A stretch of DNA of 64,000 nucleotides. It comes from Sinomonas atrocyanea (lineage in GTDB: Bacteria > Actinomycetota > Actinomycetes > Actinomycetales > Micrococcaceae). Of this stretch, positions 50,807 through 61,936 are shown in pieces. The DNA lies in NCBI RefSeq assembly GCF_001577305.1, contig NZ_CP014518.1, forward strand, positions 2,046,001 through 2,110,000, read 5' to 3'. How positions within the stretch are numbered: position 1 is the first letter of the stretch; each line of letters starts with the position of its first letter. The position numbers and the translations under genes were made by a program. The notes below the pieces were generated by a model. It was not told the DNA's origin, made no database searches, and worked only from the letters and a program-made list of their open reading frames with translations.

Positions 50807-52171
50807 TCAGCCGCCGGGCGCGCGGTCCGGGTCGGCCATCGCCAGGAGGCGCGCGAAGATGCCCTCGCCGTCGTCCGAGATCCCGTCGTGGTGGAAGTCG
50901 CCGGTCTCCCAGATGTTGAGCCCCCGCACCCGGCCGGCCGTCTCGAGGGAGAGGCCGCGGTCCACGAAGATGTCGTCGCGGTAGACGGCCGCGGCGACCG
51001 GCACCTCGTTCGCCGCGAGGCGGCCCGGATCGTACAGCGGCCCCCAGTCCGCCGTCTCGGCCAGGAGGCGCGCGGTCTCGGCGAGCGGCACGAGCGCGGG
51101 GTCCTGCTCGAAGTACCACGGCATGACCATCTCGCCGAGCAGCAGGGGCTCGGCGGCGTCGGGCCGGAACTCGGGGTGCTCGTCCAGGACCCGCCACGCG
51201 GCCCAGTCGGTGGCCTCGCCCTGGGCGTAGATGGCCTCGTGGAGCACGGCGTAGAGCTGGTTCGGGGCCCGCGTCACGAGGGTGTGCACCTGGGCCAGGA
51301 ACCCGTCGGAGAGGTGCGGACCGTCCGTGCCGAGGGTGAAGGCGTCCTCGAGCAGGTAGTGCAGCTGGTCCACACGGGTGTTGCCGCCCAGCAGGCTCCC
51401 GACGAGCTGGAAGCGCTCCGGCGTGAGCCGCTCCCCGGACGGGAGGCGCTCGTCCGCCGCGTCCAGATGGGCCATCACCTCGGCCACCCGCGGCCGGTCG
51501 TCCGGATACCAGCCGAAGTACTCGGCATTGCGCGCGGCGACCCGTGCGTAGGTGGCGCGGTAGACGCGCTCCGCCGGGCCGTCGAGGGGCGCGAGTCCGC
51601 CGGTGATGATCGCGCGCCGGAGGCCCTGCGGGGCGAGGGACAGATAGCTGAGGGCACAGAACCCGCCGAAGCTCTGTCCGAACACGGTCCAGGGCCCGGA
51701 CCCGAGCTCGCGCCGGATCACCTCGCAGTCGAGGACGATCGAGTCGGCCCTGAAGTGCGCGAGGTACGCGGCCTGCGCGGCCGGGCCTCCACGGCGGGGG
51801 AGGGTGGTCCGGTCCGCGGGGGTCGACAGGCCGGTGCCGCGCTGGTCGAGCATGAGGATGCGGAAGTCCTGGGCCGCGGCCTTCATCCAGCCGCTCAGGC
51901 TCGTCACCCGGCCGCCGCGGCCGCCGGGACCGCCCTGGAGGAAGACGAGCCAGGGCAGCCGCTCCACGGCGGAGGCGGGGTGGGCGGCGGCGACGTACTC
52001 CCGCGCGAACACCTCGATGAGCTCGCCGTCGGGGCGCCCGTGGTCGAGCGGCACCGCGAAGAGGTGCTCCACGGTGCGCATCCCGCGGAACTCGTGCGCT
52101 CCGACGATCCGGTGGGCGGACGACGGCGCCGCACCCGTCGTGCGCAACCGGCCGCCCGGCGTCGTGCTCAC
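50807..52171 (-). CDS. Alpha/beta hydrolase, proline iminopeptidase-like
   Basis: A 454-residue S33-family-like peptidase. The oxyanion motif is FLQGGPGG (78-84), the family-typical DQRGTGLS follows (109-116), and the nucleophile is Ser167 in GQSFGG. A large cap domain covers about 200-370. The catalytic Asp and His lie near the C-terminus (DFHHDG). It probably cleaves N-terminal residues from peptides. The GTG start at 52171 overlaps the upstream GNAT stop (GTGA), so the 23-residue longer version is not used. Confidence 0.9.
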   Translation of the reverse strand: MSTTPGGRLRTTGAAPSSAHRIVGAHEFRGMRTVEHLFAVPLDHGRPDGELIEVFAREYVAAAHPASAVERLPWLVFLQGGPGGRGGRVTSLSGWMKAAAQDFRILMLDQRGTGLSTPADRTTLPRRGGPAAQAAYLAHFRADSIVLDCEVIRRELGSGPWTVFGQSFGGFCALSYLSLAPQGLRRAIITGGLAPLDGPAERVYRATYARVAARNAEYFGWYPDDRPRVAEVMAHLDAADERLPSGERLTPERFQLVGSLLGGNTRVDQLHYLLEDAFTLGTDGPHLSDGFLAQVHTLVTRAPNQLYAVLHEAIYAQGEATDWAAWRVLDEHPEFRPDAAEPLLLGEMVMPWYFEQDPALVPLAETARLLAETADWGPLYDPGRLAANEVPVAAAVYRDDIFVDRGLSLETAGRVRGLNIWETGDFHHDGISDDGEGIFARLLAMADPDRAPGG

Positions 52172-52689
52172 CCCGCCGACCCTGCCGCCGAGGCTCCGAA
52201 CTCCGCGAGCGCCCCGCCGGTGAGGCGGAACGTGTCCCATTCCTCCATCGGCACCGCCCCGAGGCTGCGGTAGAAGCCGATCGAGGGCTCATTCCACTTC
52301 AGGACCGCCCACTCGACCCGTGCGTAGCCGCGCTCCACGGCGATGCGGGCGAGCTCGGCCAGCAGGGCCTTCCCGTAGCCGCGGCCGCGCGCGGCGGGGC
52401 GCACGTAGAGGTCCTCGAGGTAGATCCCGTGGGTGCCCTCCCACGTCGAGTAATTCAGGAACCACAGCGCGAAGCCCATGACCTCGCCGGCGCCGGCGCG
52501 GTCCTCCTCGATCACATGGGCGAAGATCGCCGGGTTCTCGCCGAACAGCTGGGCCGTGAGCGCCTCCACGGTGTTCTTCACCGCGTCCGGCTCCTTCTCG
52601 TAGACCGCGAGCTCGTGGATGAGGTCGAGGATCACGGGGACGTCGGCAGGCTCGGCGGCCCGGAGCAGTGCGGTGGTGGAAAGGCTCAT
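52168..52689 (-). CDS. GNAT N-acetyltransferase, diamine acetyltransferase-like
   Basis: A 173-residue single GNAT domain resembling spermidine/spermine N1-acetyltransferase. Motifs: LIHELAVYEKEPD near the N-terminus, the acetyl-CoA loop YVRPAARGRGYGKALL (about 96-111), and WNEPSIGFYRSLGA. The substrate is probably an amine. The ATG at 52689 is preferred to a TTG three codons upstream; a TAAGTT box at 52702-52697 would make it leaderless. It is flanked on the same strand by the helicase (10-nt gap) and the peptidase (overlap). Confidence 0.88.
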   Translation of the reverse strand: MSLSTTALLRAAEPADVPVILDLIHELAVYEKEPDAVKNTVEALTAQLFGENPAIFAHVIEEDRAGAGEVMGFALWFLNYSTWEGTHGIYLEDLYVRPAARGRGYGKALLAELARIAVERGYARVEWAVLKWNEPSIGFYRSLGAVPMEEWDTFRLTGGALAEFGASAAGSAG

Positions 52690-52696
52690 GCCTTCC

Positions 52697-52702
52697 AACT
52701 TA
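52697..52702 (-). promoter_or_regulatory. -10-like box (TAAGTT) of the GNAT gene
   Basis: TAAGTT overlaps the TAA stop of the helicase gene and lies seven bases before the GNAT ATG. It could give an internal leaderless promoter, or be chance. Confidence 0.3.
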
Positions 52703-55261
52703 GCCCCCGAGCCTGCCCACCGCGGTCAGACGGATCACGGCGCTGCCCGCGGCATCGCTCGCGGCGAGGTCGACGTCGGCGGAGAACCCCCAGTCGCGGT
52801 TCCCGGCAGGGTCGTCGAAGATCTGCCGCACGTGCCACACGCCCGGCTGCTCGTCGATGACGAGCAGCTGCGGCCCGCGCGCGTCGGGGCCGGTGCCGAT
52901 GTCCTCGTGCTCCTCGAAGTAGGCATCGAGCGCGTCCTCCCACGCGGCGACCCCGAACCCTTCGTCGCCGTCCAGCGCGGCGAGCGCGTCGGAGTCCTCG
53001 TCCGCGAAGAGCTCGACCCGGCGGAACAGCTCGTTGCGGACCATGACCCGGAAGGCCCGCACGTTGGCGGTGAGCGCCGGCGGGGGAGGGGGTGGCGCGT
53101 CGTGGGCGTGCAGGTCCTTCCCGCTCGTGAGTTCCTCCCACTCGTCCAGCAGCGAGGAGTCGACCTGGCGCACCAGCTCGCCGAGCCACGCGACGAGGTC
53201 CTCGAGGTCCTCGCGCAGGGCGTCCTGCGGGACGGTCTGGCGCAGCGCCTTGAACGCGTCGGTCAGGTAGCGGAGCACGATCCCCTCGCTGCGGGCGAGG
53301 CCGTAGAACTGGACGAACTCGCCGAAGTCCATGGCCCGCTCGTACATGTCCCGGACCACGGACTTGGGGGCGAGCTCGAAGTCGCCCACCCAGGGTGCGT
53401 GCCGGCGGTACGTCTCGAAGGCGGCCTCGAGCAGTTCCTTGAGGGGCTCGGGGTAGGTGACGGCATCGAGCGCGTTCATCCGCTCGGTGTACTCCATCCC
53501 CTCGGCCTTCATGGCGGCGACCGCCTCGGTCTTGGCGCGCTTGAGCTGGGCCGAGAGGATCTGCCGCGGCTTCTCGAGGGTGGCCTCGATCACGGAGACG
53601 ACGTCGAGGGCGTACGAGGGCGACTCCGGGTCCAGGAGGTCCAGGGCCGCGAGCGCGAAGGGGGAGAGCGGCTGGTTGAGCGCGAAGTTCTCCTGCAGGT
53701 CCACGGTCAGGCGCAGGGTGTGCCCGCTCGCGCGCTGCTCGGCGGTGAGCTCGGCGTCGGGAATCCGCTCGACCACGTCGGCGGCCATGAGTTCTCGCAG
53801 GATGCCGAGGGCCCGGCGCATGAGGCGCAGCTGGACGGGCCGGGGCTCGTGGTTCTCGGTGAGGAGCCGGTGTGCGGCGGTGAAGGGATTGCCGGGACGC
53901 GCCATGAGGTTCAGGAGCATCGCGTGCGTCACGGTGAAGCTCGAGCTCAGCGGCTCGGGGGAGGCCTCGACGAGCTTCTCGAACGTGGGCCGGCCCCAGG
54001 ACACGAACCCCTCGGGCGGCTTCTTCTTCACGACCTGCCGCAGCTTGCGCGCGTCGTCGCCGAACTTGGCCCGTGCCTTCTCCATGGCCCGGTTGTTCTC
54101 CACGACATGCTCGGGTGCCTGCACGACGACGGTCCCCGCGGTGTCGTACCCGGCCCGCCCCGCGCGCCCGGCGATCTGGTGGAACTCCCGGGCGTTGAGG
54201 TGGCGGGTGCGCGTCCCGTCGAACTTGCTCAGGGCGGTGAGCAGGACGGTGCGGATGGGCACGTTGATCCCGACGCCGAGGGTGTCCGTGCCGCAGATGA
54301 CCTTGAGCAGGCCCGCCTGCGCGAGCTGCTCGACGAGGCGGCGGTACTTGGGCAGCATGCCCGCATGGTGCACCCCGATGCCGTGCCGGACGAGGCGGTT
54401 GAGGGCCTTGCCGAACCCGGCGGCGAACCGGAACCCGGCGATCAGCTCGGCGATCCGGTCCTTCTCCTCCCGCGTGCACATGTTCACGCTCATGAGCTGC
54501 TGTGCCCGCTCGATCGCCTCGAGCTGGCTGAAGTGCACCACGTAGACGGGGACCTGCTTCGTCGCGAGCAGTTCCTCGAGGGTCTCGTGGACGGGCTTCT
54601 CCTCGTAGTAGTAGTGCAGCGGGATGGGCCGTTCCGCGTGGGCGACCACCGTCGTCGTCCGCCCCGTGCGCTCGGTGAGCTCGCGCTCGAACCGGCTCAC
54701 GTCCCCGAGCGTGGCGCTCATGAGGAGGAACTGCGCCTGGGGGAGCTCGAGGAGCGGGACCTGCCACGCCCAGCCGCGCTGCGGGTCGGAGTAGAAGTGG
54801 AACTCGTCCATGATCACCGGCCCGAGCTCGGCGGCGTCGCCGAGGCGGAGGGCATGGTTGGCGAGGATCTCGGCGGTGCAGCAGATGATCGGCGCGTCGG
54901 GGTTCACCGAGGAGTCGCCCGTGACCATGCCGACGTTCTCGGCGCCGAAGATCTCGCACAGCGCGAAGAACTTCTCCGACACGAGCGCCTTGATCGGGGC
55001 GGTGTAGTAGCTGCGCTGGCCCGTCGCGAGGCCGTGGAAGTGCGCCGCGACCGCCACGAGGGACTTGCCCGAGCCGGTCGGCGTCGCCAGGATCACGTTC
55101 GAGCCGGAGACGATCTCGAGCACCGCCTCGTCCTGGGCGGGATAGAGGGAGAGTCCGCGGGCCTCGGCCCAGCCGACGAACGCGTCGTAGACCTCGTCCT
55201 GCAAGGACCCTCGGGAGTCGGAAGGGGAGGACGGCGCGGGGATCAGGGTGTCGAGTCGCAT
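52700..55261 (-). CDS. DEAD/DEAH-box helicase with DUF3516 (Ski2-like)
   Basis: An 853-residue superfamily 2 helicase. Walker A is ATPTGSGKS (Lys66), Walker B is DEFH (152-155), motif III is SAT, and motif VI is QIAGRAGRAG. DUF3516 forms the C-terminal half (about 400-853), a combination confined to actinobacteria. It is likely an RNA or DNA unwinding enzyme of unknown pathway. It is divergent from tam with 34 bp between the starts and leads a helicase-GNAT-peptidase operon. Confidence 0.93.
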   Translation of the reverse strand: MRLDTLIPAPSSPSDSRGSLQDEVYDAFVGWAEARGLSLYPAQDEAVLEIVSGSNVILATPTGSGKSLVAVAAHFHGLATGQRSYYTAPIKALVSEKFFALCEIFGAENVGMVTGDSSVNPDAPIICCTAEILANHALRLGDAAELGPVIMDEFHFYSDPQRGWAWQVPLLELPQAQFLLMSATLGDVSRFERELTERTGRTTTVVAHAERPIPLHYYYEEKPVHETLEELLATKQVPVYVVHFSQLEAIERAQQLMSVNMCTREEKDRIAELIAGFRFAAGFGKALNRLVRHGIGVHHAGMLPKYRRLVEQLAQAGLLKVICGTDTLGVGINVPIRTVLLTALSKFDGTRTRHLNAREFHQIAGRAGRAGYDTAGTVVVQAPEHVVENNRAMEKARAKFGDDARKLRQVVKKKPPEGFVSWGRPTFEKLVEASPEPLSSSFTVTHAMLLNLMARPGNPFTAAHRLLTENHEPRPVQLRLMRRALGILRELMAADVVERIPDAELTAEQRASGHTLRLTVDLQENFALNQPLSPFALAALDLLDPESPSYALDVVSVIEATLEKPRQILSAQLKRAKTEAVAAMKAEGMEYTERMNALDAVTYPEPLKELLEAAFETYRRHAPWVGDFELAPKSVVRDMYERAMDFGEFVQFYGLARSEGIVLRYLTDAFKALRQTVPQDALREDLEDLVAWLGELVRQVDSSLLDEWEELTSGKDLHAHDAPPPPPPALTANVRAFRVMVRNELFRRVELFADEDSDALAALDGDEGFGVAAWEDALDAYFEEHEDIGTGPDARGPQLLVIDEQPGVWHVRQIFDDPAGNRDWGFSADVDLAASDAAGSAVIRLTAVGRLGG

Positions 55262-55270
55262 GGCGCCCCC

Positions 55271-55276
55271 AGACTA
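55271..55276 (-). promoter_or_regulatory. -10 box (TAGTCT) of the helicase gene
   Basis: Minus-strand TAGTCT lies nine bases before the ATG at 55261. Confidence 0.35.
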
Positions 55277-55283
55277 TCCGGAT

Positions 55284-55289
55284 TAGCGT
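55284..55289 (+). promoter_or_regulatory. tam: -10 box (TAGCGT) of tam
   Basis: TAGCGT, then GGTCCC, then the ATG at 55296. It lies back to back with the helicase box. Confidence 0.35.
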
Positions 55290-55295
55290 GGTCCC

Positions 55296-56102
55296 ATGAG
55301 TTCGCCCACGTGGGACCCGGCCCTCTACACCGCGTTCGGGGACCATCGGTCGCGGCCGTTCTACGACCTCACCGGACGCATCGCCGCCGAGGCGCCCCGC
55401 CGCGTCGTCGACCTCGGCTGCGGCCCGGGGGAGCTCACCGCCACGCTGGCCGAGCGCTGGCCGGGCGCCCTCGTGGAGGGGCTGGACAGCTCGGAGGAGA
55501 TGCTCGACGCCGCCCGCTCGCGGTTCGCCGGTCGCGACCGGCTCTCGTTCCGGCACGGTGACATCCTCCATTGGGAGCCGGAGGACGACGTCGACGTGGT
55601 CGTCTCGAACGCTGCCCTCCAGTGGGTGCCCGGGCACCAGGGCCTCATGGGCCGCTGGCTCGAGCAGCTCGCCCCCGGGGCGTGGCTGGCGGTCCAGGTG
55701 CCGGGCAACTTCTCGGCCCCCTCCCATGCCCTCATGCGCGAGCTCGCCGAGTCCTCCCAGTGGGACCACCGGCTGCGCGGCGTCCTCCGCCACACCGACC
55801 CCGTGTCCGAGCCGCGCGCCTACCTCGAGCTCCTGCTCGACGCCGGCTGGGACGCCGATGTCTGGGAGACCACGTACTGCCAGGTCCTCACCGGGGAGGA
55901 CGCCGTCCTCACCTGGGTGCGCGGAACGGGTCTGCGCCCCGTGCTCGACGCCCTCTCTCCCGCTGAGGCCGCCCAGTTCGAGGAGCAGTACAACCAGCTC
56001 CTCTACGACGCATACCCGTCCGCCGAACGGGACGGAGTCCTCACGACCGTCTACCCCTTCCGCCGGATCTTCTGCGTGGGGCGCAAGCCGGAGCGGGCCT
56101 AG
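55296..56102 (+). CDS. tam: Trans-aconitate 2-methyltransferase
   Basis: A 268-residue SAM-dependent methyltransferase. The N-terminus WDPALYTAFGDHRSRPFYDL is typical of Tam, and the SAM loop is VVDLGCGPGELT (37-48). A second conserved segment, SNAALQWVPGH, follows, then the DPVSEPRAYLELL family region. It methylates trans-aconitate to prevent inhibition of aconitase. The TAG stop interlocks with the TAG of the convergent amidohydrolase (shared CTAG). Confidence 0.93.
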   Translation: MSSPTWDPALYTAFGDHRSRPFYDLTGRIAAEAPRRVVDLGCGPGELTATLAERWPGALVEGLDSSEEMLDAARSRFAGRDRLSFRHGDILHWEPEDDVDVVVSNAALQWVPGHQGLMGRWLEQLAPGAWLAVQVPGNFSAPSHALMRELAESSQWDHRLRGVLRHTDPVSEPRAYLELLLDAGWDADVWETTYCQVLTGEDAVLTWVRGTGLRPVLDALSPAEAAQFEEQYNQLLYDAYPSAERDGVLTTVYPFRRIFCVGRKPERA

Positions 56103-57036
56103 CCCGCGGCCGGCTCCTCGAGGCCGAGGAGCCGGGCCCCGTTGTGCCACAGGACCTTGCGCATCCACTCGTCGCCGAGGCCGAGCCGCGCGAGCGCGGC
56201 GAGCTGGTGGGCGTAGGGGGGTACGGGATGTTCGGGAAGTCCGAGCCGAGGACCACGCGGTCCGCCAACTCCGCGAGGCGGCCAGGGAAGCCGTCCGGCA
56301 GGGGCGCGAACCGCTCGGTGAAGTCGGTCGCCGACATGGTGGTGTCGAGGTGCACGTTCGGGTACGCCGCGGCGAGGTCGGCGAACTCCCAGTACTCGGG
56401 CATGCCGAGGTGCGCGATCACCAGGGTGAGCCGGGGGTGGAGGTCCAGGAGGGCCCGGACCCGCTGCGGGCCGGTGAACTGCCCGGGGAGCGGCTTGGAC
56501 CCGGCGTGCATGACCACGGGGACGGCGGCGTCCTCGAGCAGGGCCCACGCCGGCTCGAGCAGCGGATCGTCCGGGCCGAACCCGCCCACCTGCAGGTGGA
56601 CCTTGAAGAGGCGTGCCCCCGAGGCCAGGGCGTGCCCGACGTAGTCGGCGGCGTCGGGTTCCGGGTACATCGTGCCGCAGTGGACCGCGTCGGGGACCCG
56701 CCGGGCGAACTCGGCGCACCAGGCGTTGAGCCAGGCGGCCATGCCCGGCTTGTGGGGATACGTGAGCGCGGGGATCGCCGCGAGGCCGAAGCTGCGCGCG
56801 AGCCGCAGCCGTTCCTCCTCGCTGACGCGGTAGGCGATGGGCCACGGCCAGCCGTACCGGTCCTCCGCCGCGTCGAAGTAGGCCCAGACCTTCTCCAGCA
56901 TGGCCGACGGGAGGAAGTGCACGTGGATGTCCGCGAGCGCCGGGATGCCGAGGCGTTCCAGGTAGGCGGGGATCTCGGCGTCCGAGGCCGGGCCGGCAGT
57001 GGTCCGCACGTCGGCTACCAGCCCCGCTCCTTCCAC
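56099..57036 (-). pseudogene. Amidohydrolase-family gene with a frameshift at a G-run
   Basis: An amidohydrolase_2-type enzyme of about 310 residues. The metal-binding HVH (DIHVHFLP) lies near the N-terminus, with VMHAGSK and VIAHLG following and GSDFPNIPYPP at the end of the first frame. After that the frame shifts: the natural continuation, YAHQLAALARLG to GLEEPAAG and a TAG stop, is in the next frame. The break is at a run of six G on the plus strand (56216-56221); a seventh G would restore one frame. It may be a real mutation or a base-calling slip. The GTG at 57036 overlaps the MBL gene by 22 nt. Confidence 0.75.
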
Positions 57037-57665
57037 TCGGCGAGGTGCGGGCGCTCTGCCCCGAGCGTGGTGGGCCTGCCGTGCCCGGGGTGGACCTCGG
57101 ACTCGTCCGGGTAGGCGCCGAAGAGACGCTCGACGACGTCGCCGTAGAGCAGCGCGAAGCGGTCGCGGTCCTTCTGGGTGTTGCCGACGCCCCCGGGGAA
57201 GAGGGAGTCGCCGGAGAAGATGAGGGGCGCGGAATCGGGCTCGGACAGCACGTAGGCAATCGATCCGGGCGTGTGCCCGCGCAGGTGGACGGCGGTGAGC
57301 TCGAACCCGTCGAAGGTGCCCACGTCGCCGTGGTCGAGGACCATCCCCACGGGCGCCGGGATGCCGGAGACATCCTGCCGGCCCGCGGCGACCGGTGCGC
57401 CCGTCTCCTCGACGAGCCCCTCGAGCGCCCGGACGTGGTCCCAGTGCTGGTGCGTCGTCGCGATCAGGGCGAGCTTCGCCGGGGCGTGCGCGTCGGCCGC
57501 GCCCTCGGCGAGCAGCGCGCGGATGGCCGGAAGGTCGTCGGCGGCATCGATGAGGACCTGTGCCCCCGAGGACTTGGAGGTGATGAGGTAGACGTTGTTG
57601 TCCATGTCGCTCACGGAGATCCGGCGCACCGTGACGCGCCCGAGGTCTTTCACGAGGGTGCTCAT
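57015..57665 (-). CDS. MBL-fold metallo-hydrolase, glyoxalase II-like
   Basis: A 216-residue metallo-beta-lactamase-fold hydrolase. The metal-binding THQHWDH motif (His, His, Asp, His) is at about residues 70-76. It is followed by the HLRGHTPGS His, the FSGDSLFPGGVG Asp, and the final HPGHG His. The arrangement is like that of glyoxalase II or persulfide dioxygenase-type hydrolases; the substrate is unknown. The ATG at 57665 lies seven bases after a TAGGGT box. It is transcribed ahead of the amidohydrolase and divergent from the GntR gene. Confidence 0.92.
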   Translation of the reverse strand: MSTLVKDLGRVTVRRISVSDMDNNVYLITSKSSGAQVLIDAADDLPAIRALLAEGAADAHAPAKLALIATTHQHWDHVRALEGLVEETGAPVAAGRQDVSGIPAPVGMVLDHGDVGTFDGFELTAVHLRGHTPGSIAYVLSEPDSAPLIFSGDSLFPGGVGNTQKDRDRFALLYGDVVERLFGAYPDESEVHPGHGRPTTLGAERPHLAEWKERGW

Positions 57666-57672
57666 GGACGCC

Positions 57673-57678
57673 ACCCTA
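57673..57678 (-). promoter_or_regulatory. -10 box (TAGGGT) of the MBL-fold gene
   Basis: Minus-strand TAGGGT, then GGCGTCC, then the ATG at 57665. Confidence 0.4.
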
Positions 57679-57689
57679 GGCGGCTTGGT

Positions 57690-57695
57690 TACGCT
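57690..57695 (+). promoter_or_regulatory. -10 box (TACGCT) of the GntR gene
   Basis: TACGCT, then GGGCCA, then the ATG at 57702. It is back to back with the MBL-fold promoter. Confidence 0.4.
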
Positions 57696-57701
57696 GGGCC
57701 A

Positions 57702-58094
57702 ATGGCAGTGGGTGATTTCCCGGGGCGCTGGCGCCCGAACGCGGAGCTGGCAGTGCCGCTCTTCGAGCAGCTTCGGCGGCGCATCCTGGAGCTCGTTGAG
57801 AGCGGGAGCCTGGAAGTCGGCGCGAAGCTGCCGTCGGTGCGGGCGCTCGCGGAGGAGCTGGGGGTCGCGCCCCACACCGTGGCGCGCGCCTACCGCGAGC
57901 TCGAGGAGGCGGGCGTCCTCGCGACGGCCGGGCGCGCCGGCACCACGGTGGCCCCCAGGGACCAGCGCGACTCGGAGCTGGCGGCGGCTGCGGCGGCGTT
58001 CGCCGGCGCCGCGGCGGCCCGGGGGTGCTCGCTCGAGGAGGCCGTGGCCCTCGTGACCGCGGCGTACGCCCGGGAGCGTCCGCAGGCCGGGTGA
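57702..58094 (+). CDS. GntR-family transcriptional regulator, YtrA-like
   Basis: A 130-residue regulator with an N-terminal winged helix (about 19-85): VPLFEQLRRRILELV, then the recognition region KLPSVRALAEELGVAPHTVARAYRELE. A short C-terminal dimerisation segment replaces a ligand-binding domain, as in the YtrA subfamily. Members often regulate adjacent ABC transporters, but none is next to it; the divergent MBL-fold gene, 36 bp away, is a candidate target. Confidence 0.9.
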   Translation: MAVGDFPGRWRPNAELAVPLFEQLRRRILELVESGSLEVGAKLPSVRALAEELGVAPHTVARAYRELEEAGVLATAGRAGTTVAPRDQRDSELAAAAAAFAGAAAARGCSLEEAVALVTAAYARERPQAG

Positions 58095-58107
58095 GCCCAA
58101 GGTCACA

Positions 58108-58123
58108 TCGAAGACATTTTCGA
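58108..58123. promoter_or_regulatory. uvrA: LexA (SOS) box upstream of uvrA
   Basis: TCGAAG-ACAT-TTTCGA is a near-palindrome matching the actinobacterial/Gram-positive LexA operator form TCGAAC-N4-GTTCGA. It lies 30-45 nt before the GTG start and just upstream of the TAGCAT -10-like box at 58141. uvrA is a known SOS gene in related bacteria. Confidence 0.7.
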
Positions 58124-58152
58124 ATTTCGATCCTGTCCACTAGCATAGACAG

Positions 58153-61122
<2,970 letters not shown>

Positions 61123-61137
61123 CCCCACCCGCCCGAA

Positions 61138-61185
61138 CATGAGCGCCGCGGCATGGATCGACCGATCCATGCCGCGGCGTTCATG
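61138..61185 (+). terminator. Terminator of uvrA
   Basis: A perfect 17-bp stem, CGCCGCGGCATGGATCG / CGATCCATGCCGCGGCG, with a two-base loop, extended by CATGA/TCATG after one mismatch. Confidence 0.75.
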
Positions 61186-61237
61186 CCCTGCCCGTGTCCG
61201 TTTCGGTCCCGCGCGGGCGATGTGCGAGACTGTCCCG

Positions 61238-61936
61238 GTGACTGACAGCCCCGCGCTCGCGATCTTCGATCTGGACGGAACCCTCATCGACCCGGCGGGG
61301 AGCATCACCGGCGGCATCGCGTTCGCCCTGCAGGCCCACGGACTGCCCGTCCCCGACGGCGAGACGCTCTCGAGCATGGTGGGACCACCGCTCCTCGAGT
61401 CGCTGCACCGGCTCGCAGACGTGCCCGAGGAGACGCTCTCGGCGGTCGTGCACACCTACCGCCAGCGCTACATCTCGCACGGGATGGCCGAGAGCCGGCC
61501 CTACCCGGGCATCCCCGAGCTGCTCGGCCGCCTCCGGGCCGAGGGGGTGCACCTCGCCGTCGCGACCCAGAAGCCGCAGAACCTCGCCGATCGCCTCCTG
61601 CGCACCCACGGACTCGACGTCCACTTCCACAGCATCCACGGCGCCCCCGACGACGAGACGCTGCCGCCTGCCCAGGACGGGAAGGCGGGGATCGTCCGCG
61701 CCGCCCTCATGACGAACCACGGCCGGGCCGAGCGCTCGGTCATGATCGGAGACCGGCGGCACGACGCCGCCGGTGCCGCGGCGAACGGGCTCCCCTGCAT
61801 CGGCGTGCGGTGGGGCTTCGCGCCCGCGGGCGAGTTCGCGTCCCTCGACCTGGCCGCCGCCGTCGGCGACGCAGACGAGCTCGGGCGCGCCATCGACGTC
61901 GTGCTCCACCGCGCACCGGAGGCCGCAGCATGCTGA
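61238..61936 (+). CDS. HAD-family hydrolase, phosphoglycolate phosphatase-like
   Basis: A 232-residue HAD phosphatase. Motif I FDLDGTLIDP (nucleophile Asp10), motif II in AVATQKP, motif III Lys near KAGIVRAAL, and motif IV GDRRHDAAGA are all present. A helical cap (about 20-85) makes it a C1-type enzyme. The substrate is probably a small phosphate ester, possibly phosphoglycolate. The GTG at 61238 is six bases after GAGACT, the usual -10 position here; upstream extensions cross the uvrA terminator. It overlaps the acyltransferase by 7 nt. Confidence 0.9.
   Translation: MTDSPALAIFDLDGTLIDPAGSITGGIAFALQAHGLPVPDGETLSSMVGPPLLESLHRLADVPEETLSAVVHTYRQRYISHGMAESRPYPGIPELLGRLRAEGVHLAVATQKPQNLADRLLRTHGLDVHFHSIHGAPDDETLPPAQDGKAGIVRAALMTNHGRAERSVMIGDRRHDAAGAAANGLPCIGVRWGFAPAGEFASLDLAAAVGDADELGRAIDVVLHRAPEAAAC

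Noticed and set aside
52686..56168. 1160-codon minus-strand frame overlapping the helicase in another phase
   Set aside because: The true helicase frame has intact Walker and DUF3516 motifs. The other phase also runs through the start of the helicase and opposite tam.
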